DNA of 11,254 bases from Rhodospirillaceae bacterium. GTDB lineage: Bacteria > Pseudomonadota > Alphaproteobacteria > CADEGL01. Below the pieces are notes generated by a model that saw only the letters and a program-made list of their open reading frames with translations, searched no databases and was not told where the DNA came from. The DNA is taken from positions 1 through 11,254 of the forward strand of contig JABIRQ010000258.1 in the NCBI GenBank assembly GCA_018699755.1. The letters are read 5' to 3'. Positions 1 to 5,539 of this stretch are shown piece after piece; the first letter of the stretch is position 1; each line of letters opens with the position of its first letter. Made by a program: the position numbers and the translations under genes.

Positions 1-396
1 GCGGTCGAGGGCCATGGCGCCGATCTGCTGTGCAACCAGGTCGAGTACCATCCCTATCTCTCCCAGGAGAAGGTTTTAGAAGCGGTCCGCCGCTACGGCA
101 TGATGCTGACCGCCTATTCGCCGATCGCCCGCGGCAAGGTCCTGGACGAACCCGCCATCCGCGATATCGCCGAACGGCACGGCAAATCCCCGGCCCAGAT
201 CGCCCTGCGATGGTTGCTCGACCAGGAGGCTGTCGCCGCCATCCCGCGCACCGCGAACGAAAAGCACCTGCGCGCAAATTTCGAGATTTTCGATTTTTCC
301 CTGAAGCCCGAGGACCGCGCGGCCATCGACGGCCTGCGCGGCGACGGCCGCATGATCGAGGTCGAGGGTTACGCCCCCGACTGGGATCCGGCTTGA
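1..396 (+). CDS. Aldo/keto reductase, C-terminal part (5' end outside window)
   Basis: The reading frame is open from the first base and ends in TGA at 394-396, giving 131 residues of a protein that begins before the window. It is the second half of an aldo/keto reductase, an NAD(P)H-dependent reductase of small carbonyl compounds with a TIM-barrel fold. The visible family landmarks are NQVEYHPYL (residues 12-20 of the fragment), LTAYSPIARGK (36-46), the helix with SPAQIALRWLL (63-73), and IPRTANEKHLRAN (81-93). The last corresponds to the NADPH phosphate-binding IPKS...N motif, with Arg in place of Lys. The catalytic Asp/Tyr/Lys residues lie in the missing N-terminal part. The pattern fits the 2,5-diketo-gluconate reductase-like branch, but the substrate cannot be read from this fragment. 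The gene converges on the DUF3830-like gene with a 75-base gap in which I see no strong terminator. Confidence 0.9.
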   Translation, partial: AVEGHGADLLCNQVEYHPYLSQEKVLEAVRRYGMMLTAYSPIARGKVLDEPAIRDIAERHGKSPAQIALRWLLDQEAVAAIPRTANEKHLRANFEIFDFSLKPEDRAAIDGLRGDGRMIEVEGYAPDWDPA

Positions 397-471
397 TCCT
401 GGCCGTCCTGCCGACCCGTAGGGAGAAACCCTTGGCGTGAAAATAGGCCCGCACGGAAGGCGCGAGCGGTC

Positions 472-942
472 CTAGGCGCGGCCGATCTCAAGGGTCCGGG
501 CGCCGCTGATGCGCAGATCGGCGCAGGCCACGGCGAACCCGTCCAGATTCTCGGTCATGCGGCCGAAGATCGTGCAGGGGCTCCAGCCCAAGGGGCCGAA
601 GATCCGGCCGCCCGGCGCGTAGAACATGCCGATCTCCCACAGCTCGTCGGTCAGGCCGTACATGTGATTTTGCGGCTGATAGAACCACAGGCAATCGCCC
701 GGCGCCGGAATGCAGGTCTGGTTTTCCGGCGGGATCGCCAGGGGGTCGAAGGTCTGCGCTTCCGGCGGCAGGCCGACCATGATTTCCGGGCCCGCGAACA
801 TGGCGTGCAGGCAGAGCATGCGGGCCGGCTTTTTCAACGCCGTCCACAGGGTTTCGCAGGTGACCGGCGCATTTTCCTCATTGAGGCTGACGCCGCCCTC
901 GACGCCGGATTCGACGAAGCGGAACGAAAGCATGCGGCCCAT
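472..942 (-). CDS. DUF3830-like small protein
   Basis: This is a 156-residue cytoplasmic protein with no signal peptide and no membrane segment. The frame stays open upstream into the tRNA, but the start chosen here is the ATG at 942. It has a strong Shine-Dalgarno (AGGGGGA on the minus strand) about six bases upstream, and the upstream extension overlaps the tRNA. Overall features such as SLNEENAPVTCETLW (19-33), PGDCLWFY (81-88) and the glycine-rich FYAPGGRIFGPLGW stretch (107-120) resemble the DUF3830 family. I recall that family as having a cyclophilin-like fold and no assigned biochemical function. Seven cysteines (29, 44, 77, 84, 123, 140 and none paired in CxxC form) suggest nothing definite. 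It lies 54 bases after the tRNA-Gly on the same strand, so it may be co-transcribed from the tRNA promoter. Family assignment is from memory of the pattern and is moderately sure; function is unknown. Confidence 0.8.
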   Translation of the reverse strand: MGRMLSFRFVESGVEGGVSLNEENAPVTCETLWTALKKPARMLCLHAMFAGPEIMVGLPPEAQTFDPLAIPPENQTCIPAPGDCLWFYQPQNHMYGLTDELWEIGMFYAPGGRIFGPLGWSPCTIFGRMTENLDGFAVACADLRISGARTLEIGRA

Positions 943-966
943 CGCGTATCCCCCTGGGTTCGAGCC

Positions 967-983
967 CGCCGTGCGGGACGGCG
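967..983 (-). other. Hairpin between tRNA-Gly and the DUF3830-like gene
   Basis: A perfect 6-bp inverted repeat (CGCCGT / ACGGCG, 5-base loop) sits between the tRNA 3' end and the downstream ribosome binding site. It has no T-tract after it, so it is not a standard intrinsic terminator. It could be a processing or 3' end signal for the tRNA precursor, or chance in GC-rich DNA. Confidence 0.3.
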
Positions 984-996
984 TGGGTGGATCGGT

Positions 997-1071
997 TGGA
1001 GCGGGTGATGGGAATCGAACCCACGACATACAGCTTGGGAAGCTGTCGTTCTACCACTGAACTACACCCGC
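997..1071 (-). tRNA. tRNA-Gly (anticodon CCC), CCA encoded
   Basis: The minus strand folds into a full cloverleaf of 75 bases. The acceptor stem is GCGGGTG/CACCCGC and the D stem GTTC/GAAC with a 7-base loop. The anticodon stem ACAGC/GCTGT encloses loop TTCCCAA, which places CCC at positions 34-36 (plus-strand 1037-1039). The T stem GTGGG/CCCAT has one G-T pair and the loop TTCGATT. The discriminator base is T and CCA is encoded at 999-997. The CCC isoacceptor reads GGG glycine codons. A TATAAT promoter box lies 10 bases upstream. Confidence 0.97.
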
Positions 1072-1081
1072 ATCCCGCCGG

Positions 1082-1109
1082 ATTATAGGAGGCGCGCACC
1101 GCCCCGCAA
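1082..1109 (-). promoter_or_regulatory. Sigma70-type promoter of tRNA-Gly
   Basis: On the minus strand, TTGCGG (1109-1104) is followed after 16 bases by a perfect TATAAT (1087-1082). The predicted transcription start is near 1075, four bases before the mature tRNA 5' end. A consensus -10 this close to a tRNA gene is convincing in otherwise GC-rich DNA. Confidence 0.75.
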
Positions 1110-1124
1110 GGGACCGCGACTCGT

Positions 1125-2096
1125 CTAATTCGGCTGCCCCAAACATTCGCGCAGGGCACGGGCGAGATTGCGCATCAGATCGAAATAGGCGTCCGGGCCA
1201 GGCGGAAGGTCCGCGCCGAGAGGGTCCAGCACGCCGGCCCGGGCGCCCGTGCCTTCGATCACAGTGCGGATCAGGGCCGGCTCGAACTGCGGCTCGGCGA
1301 AGACGCAGCGCGCGTCCAGTTCCGCTATCTTGGCGCGGATTTCCTTCAGCCGCCGGGCCCCCGGCTTGCGCCCGTCGCTGACCGCGATCGAGCCGATTGC
1401 AAGGGTTCCGAATCGGTCCTCGAAATACCGGTAGGCGTCATGGAAAACGACATAGGGAACCTCCGCGACCGGGTCCAAGAGAGCCGCGATCTCCGCCTCC
1501 AGCTTATCCAGCCGGGTTTCCATCATGTCCCCGTTCGCCGTATAGCCTGCGGCGTTCTCCGGATCGGCCGCGCTCAGCGCTTCGACCGCGATGCGGACGA
1601 TTCGCCGGGCATTTTCGGGGTCGAGCCAGATATGCGGATTGGTTTCGTCATGGCCGTCGACACCCTCGCCGGACGCCATCGCATCCTCCCCACCGTCGTC
1701 TGGGTCGCGATGCTCCTCCCAGGCGCCACCGTCGCGCGTGGCGCGGCGGAGGATCGAAGCCTGCTCCAACAGCGCAATGGTCTTGGCGCCGCCTGCGAGA
1801 CTCGCCAGCGGCTTGATCAGAAAGCTCTCCATGCTCGGGCCGACCCAGAAGACGATATCGGCGCGATCCAGAGCCTGGGCGTCGGATGGCCGCAGCGCAT
1901 AATAGTGAGGCGACGCGCCACCCTTCACGATCAGGACCGGTTCGCCCAGGCCCGTCATCACCCCGGCCACCAGGCTATGGATCGGCGCGATGCTGACGGC
2001 CACCTCCGGCCCGGCGGCCGGCGCGGGGCCCGCACTCGAAAGAAAGACGCCCGCGAGGAGGGCGGCGCAAAGGGCCGGTGTGCGCATACGCCGCAT
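1125..2096 (-). CDS. znuA: Zinc ABC transporter, periplasmic binding protein ZnuA
   Basis: ZnuA captures Zn2+ in the periplasm and hands it to the ZnuB permease. The protein has 323 residues. A signal peptide is visible (MRRMR, a hydrophobic stretch to about 21, and an AxA-type site near residue 28). The cluster A-I metal-binding family landmarks are present: His64 in ASPHYYALRPSD, His155 in NPHIWLDP, His219 in FHDAYRYF, and Asp291 in VLDPLG as a possible fourth ligand. Cys264 and Cys318 match the disulfide pair known in ZnuA and mark zinc rather than manganese specificity. The loop before the second ligand (about 125-150) is acidic and holds only two histidines (129 and 149), unlike the long His-rich loop of many ZnuA proteins. 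The ATG at 2096 was chosen because GGGAG lies about nine bases upstream; the in-frame ATG three codons later has none. The gene is divergent from zur-znuC-znuB and shares the Zur operator. Confidence 0.95.
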   Translation of the reverse strand: MRRMRTPALCAALLAGVFLSSAGPAPAAGPEVAVSIAPIHSLVAGVMTGLGEPVLIVKGGASPHYYALRPSDAQALDRADIVFWVGPSMESFLIKPLASLAGGAKTIALLEQASILRRATRDGGAWEEHRDPDDGGEDAMASGEGVDGHDETNPHIWLDPENARRIVRIAVEALSAADPENAAGYTANGDMMETRLDKLEAEIAALLDPVAEVPYVVFHDAYRYFEDRFGTLAIGSIAVSDGRKPGARRLKEIRAKIAELDARCVFAEPQFEPALIRTVIEGTGARAGVLDPLGADLPPGPDAYFDLMRNLARALRECLGQPN

Positions 2097-2118
2097 CGAT
2101 GGTGTCTCCCGCTATCCC

Positions 2119-2143
2119 GCCAGCCTCGCGTTCGCTCGCTGGC
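2119..2143. repeat. Inverted repeat in the znuA leader
   Basis: The perfect arms GCCAGC (2119-2124) and GCTGGC (2138-2143) enclose 13 bases. They could form a hairpin in the untranslated leader of znuA, between the Zur operator and the znuA ribosome binding site. On the other strand it falls just upstream of the zur promoter region. No T-tract follows in either direction. Its function, if any, is unknown. Confidence 0.35.
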
Positions 2144-2154
2144 GCTGGATCGAA

Positions 2155-2171
2155 ATGTTATGATATAACAT
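2155..2171. promoter_or_regulatory. Zur operator (Zur box) shared by znuA and zur-znuCB
   Basis: The site has perfect 7-bp inverted arms, ATGTTAT (2155-2161) and ATAACAT (2165-2171), around a 3-base centre. This AT-rich palindrome closely matches what is known of alphaproteobacterial Zur sites. It is also the most AT-rich stretch in a GC-rich neighbourhood. It lies between divergent znuA (start 2096) and zur (start 2199), 27 bases before the zur ATG. Possible -10 elements in both directions (TATGAT at 2159-2164 forward, TATCAT across the same bases in reverse) overlap it. Zn-loaded Zur bound here would therefore block both units, including its own gene. Confidence 0.88.
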
Positions 2172-2198
2172 GACAATCCGCCGCAACCCTCCAGCGTC

Positions 2199-2699
2199 AT
2201 GAAACAACGAACGAAACGCCGGGCATTCCCCAGGGAGGGCCACGATCACGCCGACTGCGTCGCCTCGGCCCTGGACGCGGCGGAGACGCGCTGCGCCGAC
2301 CGTGGCGCGCGCTTGACGCCCTTGCGACGCCGGGTGCTGGAGATCGTCTGGCGCGGTCATGCCCCGGTCCGGGCCTATGAGGTGCTCGACCGGCTGCGCG
2401 AGGATGGCGCCGGCGCGGCCGCGCCGCCCACCGTCTACCGCGCCCTCGACTTCCTGATGGAGCACGGCCTGGTCCACCGCATCGAATCGCTCAACGCCTT
2501 TATCGGCTGCGATCATCCGGACGAGGCCCATAGCGGCCAGTTCCTGATCTGCCGCGACTGCGGCCTGGTCGCCGAACTGGACGACGCGGAGATTTCCGGC
2601 GTGCTGGCCCGCAAGGCGCGCGCCCTCGGCTTCGTCGACGAGCGCGCGACGGTCGAGTTGCGCGGCCTGTGTCCCGAATGCCGGGGCGGGCGAGGATGA
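2199..2699 (+). CDS. zur: Zinc uptake regulator Zur (Fur family)
   Basis: Zur is a dimeric zinc-sensing repressor of zinc uptake genes. The 166 residues show an N-terminal winged-helix DNA-binding part (about 30-95) with LTPLRRRVLEIVW (39-51) and the recognition region PPTVYRALDFLMEHGLVHRIES (77-98). A C-terminal metal-binding and dimer domain follows. The structural zinc site is made of Cys118xxCys121 (ICRDCG) and Cys158xxCys161 (LCPECR). CDHPDEAHSGQF (104-115) supplies His and Cys residues for the regulatory site. These signatures favour Zur over Fur, and the genes around it agree. The ATG at 2199 has no recognisable Shine-Dalgarno, so translation may begin on a short leader, but no better start exists. 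Its stop overlaps the znuC start (ATGA). The promoter overlaps the Zur box, so autorepression is likely. Confidence 0.95.
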   Translation: MKQRTKRRAFPREGHDHADCVASALDAAETRCADRGARLTPLRRRVLEIVWRGHAPVRAYEVLDRLREDGAGAAAPPTVYRALDFLMEHGLVHRIESLNAFIGCDHPDEAHSGQFLICRDCGLVAELDDAEISGVLARKARALGFVDERATVELRGLCPECRGGRG

Positions 2700-3481
2700 G
2701 CGCACCGCTCCTCTCCCTCGACCGGGTGACGATTCGCTACGGCGCGGAACCGGCCGTCAACGGCGTCGATCTCGCGATCGCGCCGGGCGAGATCGTCACC
2801 CTGATCGGCCCCAACGGCTCGGGCAAGACGAGCATCGTCCGCGCGGCGCTCGGCCTGCTCGCGCCGGACGAAGGCGCCGTGACAACGGCGCCGGGCCTGC
2901 GTATCGGCTATGTGCCCCAGGACTGGCATGTCGAGGACACCCTGCCCATTACCGTGCGCCGCTTCCTGACCTTGCGGGGCGCGAAGAGCAAAGCGGACCT
3001 GGAGCGCGCCCTCGAAGAGGTCGGCGCGGCCCATGTCATAGACAGCCCGCTCCAGCACCTGTCGGGGGGCGAGAGCCGGCGTGTGCTGCTGGCCCGGGCA
3101 CTGCTGCGCGACCCCGACCTGCTGGTCCTGGATGAACCCATGGCCGCCGTCGACGTCACCGGCCGGGCCGAGCTCTATCGTCTGATTCGCCTGATTCGCG
3201 ACCGGCGCGGCTGCGGCGTCCTGCTGGTCTCCCACGACCTGCATCTGGTCATGGCGGAAACCGACCGGGTGCTCTGCCTGAACCGCCATGTCTGCTGCAG
3301 CGGCACCCCCGAATCGGTGCTCGCCCATCCGGAATACCTGGCCCTGTTCGGGCCGCGGCTGGGCCGGGAGCTAGCCGTCTACACCCATCACCACGACCAC
3401 GACCACGATCTTCACGGCCGCGCCCTCGAACAGGGCGGCTGCGCGCCGGACGGGCAAGGCGACGGGCCCGGCGATGTCTGA
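2696..3481 (+). CDS. znuC: Zinc ABC transporter ATP-binding protein ZnuC
   Basis: ZnuC is the cytoplasmic ATPase that drives ZnuB. The 261 residues contain Walker A (GPNGSGKTS, 38-46), the Q-loop Gln75, the signature LSGGE (122-126), Walker B (LLVLDEP, 142-148) and the H-loop His180 in LLVSHDLH. The start at 2696 is chosen because its ATG overlaps the zur TGA (ATGA) and fits translational coupling. The upstream in-frame ATG at 2669 lies inside zur and would add nine non-family residues. After the ATPase core the protein has a C-terminal tail with HHHDHDHDLH (231-240), a likely zinc-binding or buffering segment. The 3' end overlaps znuB by eight bases. Confidence 0.95.
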   Translation: MSAPLLSLDRVTIRYGAEPAVNGVDLAIAPGEIVTLIGPNGSGKTSIVRAALGLLAPDEGAVTTAPGLRIGYVPQDWHVEDTLPITVRRFLTLRGAKSKADLERALEEVGAAHVIDSPLQHLSGGESRRVLLARALLRDPDLLVLDEPMAAVDVTGRAELYRLIRLIRDRRGCGVLLVSHDLHLVMAETDRVLCLNRHVCCSGTPESVLAHPEYLALFGPRLGRELAVYTHHHDHDHDLHGRALEQGGCAPDGQGDGPGDV

Positions 3482-4268
3482 CTTCATGCTGCGCGCGGCC
3501 TTGGCCGGGATCGGCCTCGCCCTGCTGGTCGGGCCGCTGGGCTCTCTCGTCGTCTGGCGCCGCATGGCCTATTTCGGCGACACCCTGGCCCATTCCGCGC
3601 TGCTCGGCATCGGCCTGGGCTTTCTCCTGGGGGTCGAGCCGAGCCTCGGCATCCTGGCCACGGGCCTCGCGATGGCCCTGCTGCTGACCGGCCTGGAACG
3701 GCGCCGGGCGATGCTGTCGCGCGACACGATCCTGGGCATCCTGGCCCATGGCTCGCTCTCTCTCGGTCTGATCGTCATCGCCTTTCAGGAGCGCCTGCGC
3801 GTCGATCTCGTCTCTTACCTGTTCGGCGACATCCTGGCCGTCGACGCAACCGACCTCGCCTGGATCTACGGCGGCGGGATCGTCGTTCTGGGCGTGCTGG
3901 CCCTGATCTGGCGCCCCATCCTGCTGGCCACCCTCAGCCCGGAACTGGCCCAGGTCGAAGGCGTGCGGGTGCGCCGGATCCAGCTTGTCCTCGCCCTGCT
4001 CATGGCCGGGGTCGTCGCCCTCGCCATGAAGCTGATCGGCATCCTCCTCGTCACCTCCTTGCTGATCGTGCCGGCGGCGGCGGCGCGCCAGCTCGCCCGC
4101 ACGCCCGAGCAGATGGCGGCCCTGGCGGCCCTGTTCGCCGCCCTGGCCGCGATCGGCGGTCTCCAGGCCTCGCTGCTCTGGGATCTGCCCTCGGGCCCGG
4201 CGATCGTGGTCGCGGCCCTCGTCCTGTTCGCCGGCGCCTCGGCTTGGCGCCCCGCCGCGCACCGCTGA
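3474..4268 (+). CDS. znuB: Zinc ABC transporter permease ZnuB
   Basis: ZnuB is the inner-membrane permease of the zinc importer and belongs to the ABC-3 family. The 264-residue protein is strongly hydrophobic, with about eight membrane segments starting near residue 6. Family landmarks are MAYFGDTLAHSALLG (31-45), SYLFGDIL (114-121), the coupling region around SPELAQVEGVRVRR (155-168), and LLVTSLLIVPAAAARQ (191-206). The start overlaps the last eight bases of znuC, so the two are translationally coupled and presumably made in balanced amounts. The operon ends here. The next gene has its own putative promoter 85 bases downstream of the znuB stop. Confidence 0.95.
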   Translation: MSDFMLRAALAGIGLALLVGPLGSLVVWRRMAYFGDTLAHSALLGIGLGFLLGVEPSLGILATGLAMALLLTGLERRRAMLSRDTILGILAHGSLSLGLIVIAFQERLRVDLVSYLFGDILAVDATDLAWIYGGGIVVLGVLALIWRPILLATLSPELAQVEGVRVRRIQLVLALLMAGVVALAMKLIGILLVTSLLIVPAAAARQLARTPEQMAALAALFAALAAIGGLQASLLWDLPSGPAIVVAALVLFAGASAWRPAAHR

Positions 4269-4290
4269 TCCGTCGGACGGCTCTCTCCGC

Positions 4291-4335
4291 GGAATCGAGC
4301 CGCGCGAAATCGAGCCCCACGAAATCGTGACGGCG
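4291..4335 (+). repeat. Three 15-bp tandem units after znuB
   Basis: Three units begin at 4291, 4306 and 4321 at an exact 15-base period. The first two agree at 12 of 15 positions and share the core AATCGAGCC. The third keeps GAAATCG and then diverges. They lie in the 151-base gap between znuB and the radical SAM gene, just upstream of the putative promoter. In one frame the unit would encode an (E/G)IEP(R/H)-like pentapeptide, but that frame has no ATG, GTG or TTG start. Function is unknown. Confidence 0.5.
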
Positions 4336-4352
4336 CCGCAAGGGTCAGGCCG

Positions 4353-4382
4353 TTGAGGCCCGCCGCAAGGCCCTGTTATATA
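4353..4382 (+). promoter_or_regulatory. Putative promoter of the radical SAM gene
   Basis: TTGAGG (4353-4358) is followed after 18 bases by TATATA (4377-4382), or after 17 bases by TTATAT. The predicted start is near 4389, about 30 bases before the ATG. The TATATA is the only AT-rich spot in this gap. No experimental support is available. Confidence 0.5.
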
Positions 4383-4419
4383 CGCCCGATCCGGCCCCTT
4401 TCCCTGCCACGGCGGCCCC

Positions 4420-5382
4420 ATGAACCTGCAACGTCCCCAGCCGGCGCCCGGACTGGCGCCCGAAAAATTCCGCGACCCGGACCGCACGGCCGCGGGCGAA
4501 CGGCGCGCCGCGGTCGCCCTCGACGGCCTGGCCACCCTGTGGATCAACACGGGCACCTTGTGCAACCTCACCTGCGACGGCTGCTATATCGAATCGAGCC
4601 CGACCAACGACCGCCTGGCCTATATCTCGGCGGCGGAGGTTGCGGTCTATCTGGACGAGATCGAGGCCGAAGGCCTGGGCACGGAGGAGATCGCCTTCAC
4701 GGGGGGTGAGCCCTTCATGAACCCGGATATCATGGCGATGCTGGAAGATGTCCTCGGCCGCGGGTTCCGCGCCCTGGTCCTGACCAACGCCATGCGCCCC
4801 ATGATGAAGCTGGCCGAACCCCTCGCCGCGCTGCGCGCGCGCCATGGTGCGAATCTCCTCATCCGCGTTTCCCTCGACCACTACGCCCGGGAATTCCACG
4901 AATTGATGCGCGGCCCGAACAGTTGGGCGCCCGCCGTCCACGGCCTCGAATGGCTCGCGCGGGAAGGCTTCCGCCTCCATGTCGCGGGCCGGACCTGCTG
5001 GGAGGAATCGGAGGACGAGCTGCGCGCCGGCTTCGCCCGCCTCTTCGCCGGCCATGCGATTCCGGTGGACGCCGCCGATCCCGTCGCCCTGACCCTGTTC
5101 CCGGAAATGGACGAGCGCCTGGACGTGCCGGAAATCACCGAGGCCTGCTGGGGCATCCTGGGCGTGGAGCCCGAAGCGATGATGTGCGCGGGCTCGCGCA
5201 TGGTGGTCAAGCGCAAGGGCGCGGCAGGGCCCGTCGTCCTGCCCTGCACCCTGCTGCCCTACGACGAATCCTTTGAGATGGGCCCGCGCCTGAGCGACGC
5301 CCTGGGCCCGGTCAAGCTGAACCATCCCCATTGCGCCCGCTTCTGCGTCCTGGGCGGGGGCTCCTGCAGCCGCGCGGGATAG
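4420..5382 (+). CDS. Radical SAM enzyme with SPASM-like C-terminal cysteines
   Basis: The 320-residue soluble protein carries the radical SAM signature CNLTCDGC (Cys48, Cys52, Cys55; CX3CX2C), which binds the 4Fe-4S cluster that cleaves S-adenosylmethionine. It also has the SAM-binding GGEP (95-98) after the strand IAFTGG. The C-terminal third holds more cysteines: 243, 256, 276, 305, 309 and 316. Their spacing, C-X19-C, gap, CX3CX6C, resembles a SPASM or Twitch domain for auxiliary iron-sulfur clusters, though it is not the textbook pattern. Enzymes of this type often modify peptides or oxidise substrates, but no precursor peptide, partner or product gene is visible next to it. The ATG at 4420 has only a weak ribosome binding site. 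The protein runs to TAG at 5380-5382. It stands alone, with a putative promoter before it and the metZ promoter right after it. Substrate unknown. Confidence 0.88.
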   Translation: MNLQRPQPAPGLAPEKFRDPDRTAAGERRAAVALDGLATLWINTGTLCNLTCDGCYIESSPTNDRLAYISAAEVAVYLDEIEAEGLGTEEIAFTGGEPFMNPDIMAMLEDVLGRGFRALVLTNAMRPMMKLAEPLAALRARHGANLLIRVSLDHYAREFHELMRGPNSWAPAVHGLEWLAREGFRLHVAGRTCWEESEDELRAGFARLFAGHAIPVDAADPVALTLFPEMDERLDVPEITEACWGILGVEPEAMMCAGSRMVVKRKGAAGPVVLPCTLLPYDESFEMGPRLSDALGPVKLNHPHCARFCVLGGGSCSRAG

Positions 5383-5394
5383 CCGCCCCGTCGC

Positions 5395-5423
5395 TTGACT
5401 CCCTTCGTGGAAGGGATTATTCA
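5395..5423 (+). promoter_or_regulatory. Sigma70-type promoter of metZ leader
   Basis: TTGACT (5395-5400) is followed after exactly 17 bases by TATTCA (5418-5423). The predicted start, near 5430, is two bases before the first stem of the SAM-II riboswitch, so the transcript would begin with the aptamer. A perfect 7-bp inverted repeat (TCCCTTC / GAAGGGA, 5400-5416) occupies the spacer. Confidence 0.75.
5400..5416. repeat. 7-bp inverted repeat inside the metZ promoter spacer
   Basis: TCCCTTC (5400-5406) and GAAGGGA (5410-5416) are perfectly complementary around a 3-base loop, and TTATT follows. The repeat lies between the -35 and -10 boxes. It may be the terminator of the upstream radical SAM gene, an operator for a regulator of metZ, or both. 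Confidence 0.45.
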
Positions 5424-5431
5424 GCTTCCAA

Positions 5432-5490
5432 CGTGGTGATTTGGCCCGACCGGCTTGCGGCCACGCTAAATAACTCAGCTAAAAGGTCGG
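5432..5490 (+). promoter_or_regulatory. SAM-II (SAM-alpha) riboswitch upstream of metZ
   Basis: The leader matches the known SAM-II aptamer in sequence and topology. Stem P1 is CGTGG (5432-5436) with CCACG (5461-5465). The loop starts with the conserved TGATTT (5437-5442). CTAAAT follows P1, and the conserved AGCTAAAA (5477-5484) precedes the pseudoknot strand. The H-type pseudoknot P2 is formed by loop bases CCGACC (5446-5451) and GGTCGG (5485-5490), a perfect 6-bp match. SAM-II riboswitches are known from Alphaproteobacteria and lower expression of methionine synthesis genes when SAM is abundant. That fits the metZ gene that follows. Confidence 0.9.
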
Positions 5491-5513
5491 AGCGGTCTGT
5501 CAGCCCCGTCCTT
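5483..5513 (+). promoter_or_regulatory. Candidate antiterminator helix
   Basis: Bases 5483-5493 can pair with 5503-5513 in an 11-position helix with nine Watson-Crick pairs and two mismatches, closing a 9-base loop. The 5' strand contains the whole P2 pseudoknot strand of the riboswitch (5485-5490). The 3' strand covers most of the 5' arm of the terminator (5502-5508). The helix therefore excludes both the ligand-bound aptamer and the terminator, as expected of an antiterminator. Predicted by hand from complementarity only. Confidence 0.5.
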
Positions 5514-5539
5514 AGTTTGTCCGGTCGGGGCTTTTCTTT
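5502..5539 (+). terminator. Intrinsic terminator (attenuator) in the metZ leader
   Basis: AGCCCCG (5502-5508) and CGGGGCT (5526-5532) form a perfect GC-rich 7-bp stem with a 17-base loop, followed by TTTTCTTT (5532-5539). It lies after the riboswitch and before the metZ start. It should stop transcription early when SAM fills the aptamer and the antiterminator cannot form. The large loop weakens the prediction somewhat. Confidence 0.65.

Noticed and set aside
420..432. AGGG/CCCT mini-hairpin between the aldo/keto reductase and the DUF3830-like gene as a terminator.
   Set aside because: Only four pairs and no T-tract.
943..1029. Upstream extension of the DUF3830-like gene into the tRNA (185-residue form).
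   Set aside because: The added residues are translated tRNA and spacer sequence, and the ATG at 942 has a strong Shine-Dalgarno.
997..1071. tRNA-Gly as an integration site for a mobile element.
   Set aside because: No integrase and no obvious duplicate of the tRNA 3' end was found in the window; flanking genes look chromosomal.
2669..2695. Earlier znuC start at 2669.
   Set aside because: It lies inside zur and adds nine non-family residues; the ATGA overlap at 2696 is the usual operon arrangement.
4261..4356. Small peptide with EIEP-type repeats as a precursor for the radical SAM enzyme.
   Set aside because: The frame has no ATG, GTG or TTG start between 4141 and the repeats.
3249..4571. 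Long minus-strand open frame (440 residues) across znuC and znuB.
   Set aside because: Its translation is low-complexity and rich in Gln, Gly, Arg and Asp, typical of antisense frames in GC-rich genes. It lies opposite two certain genes.
4345..5331. Long minus-strand open frame opposite the radical SAM gene.
   Set aside because: Antisense shadow; the plus-strand frame has the full radical SAM motif set.
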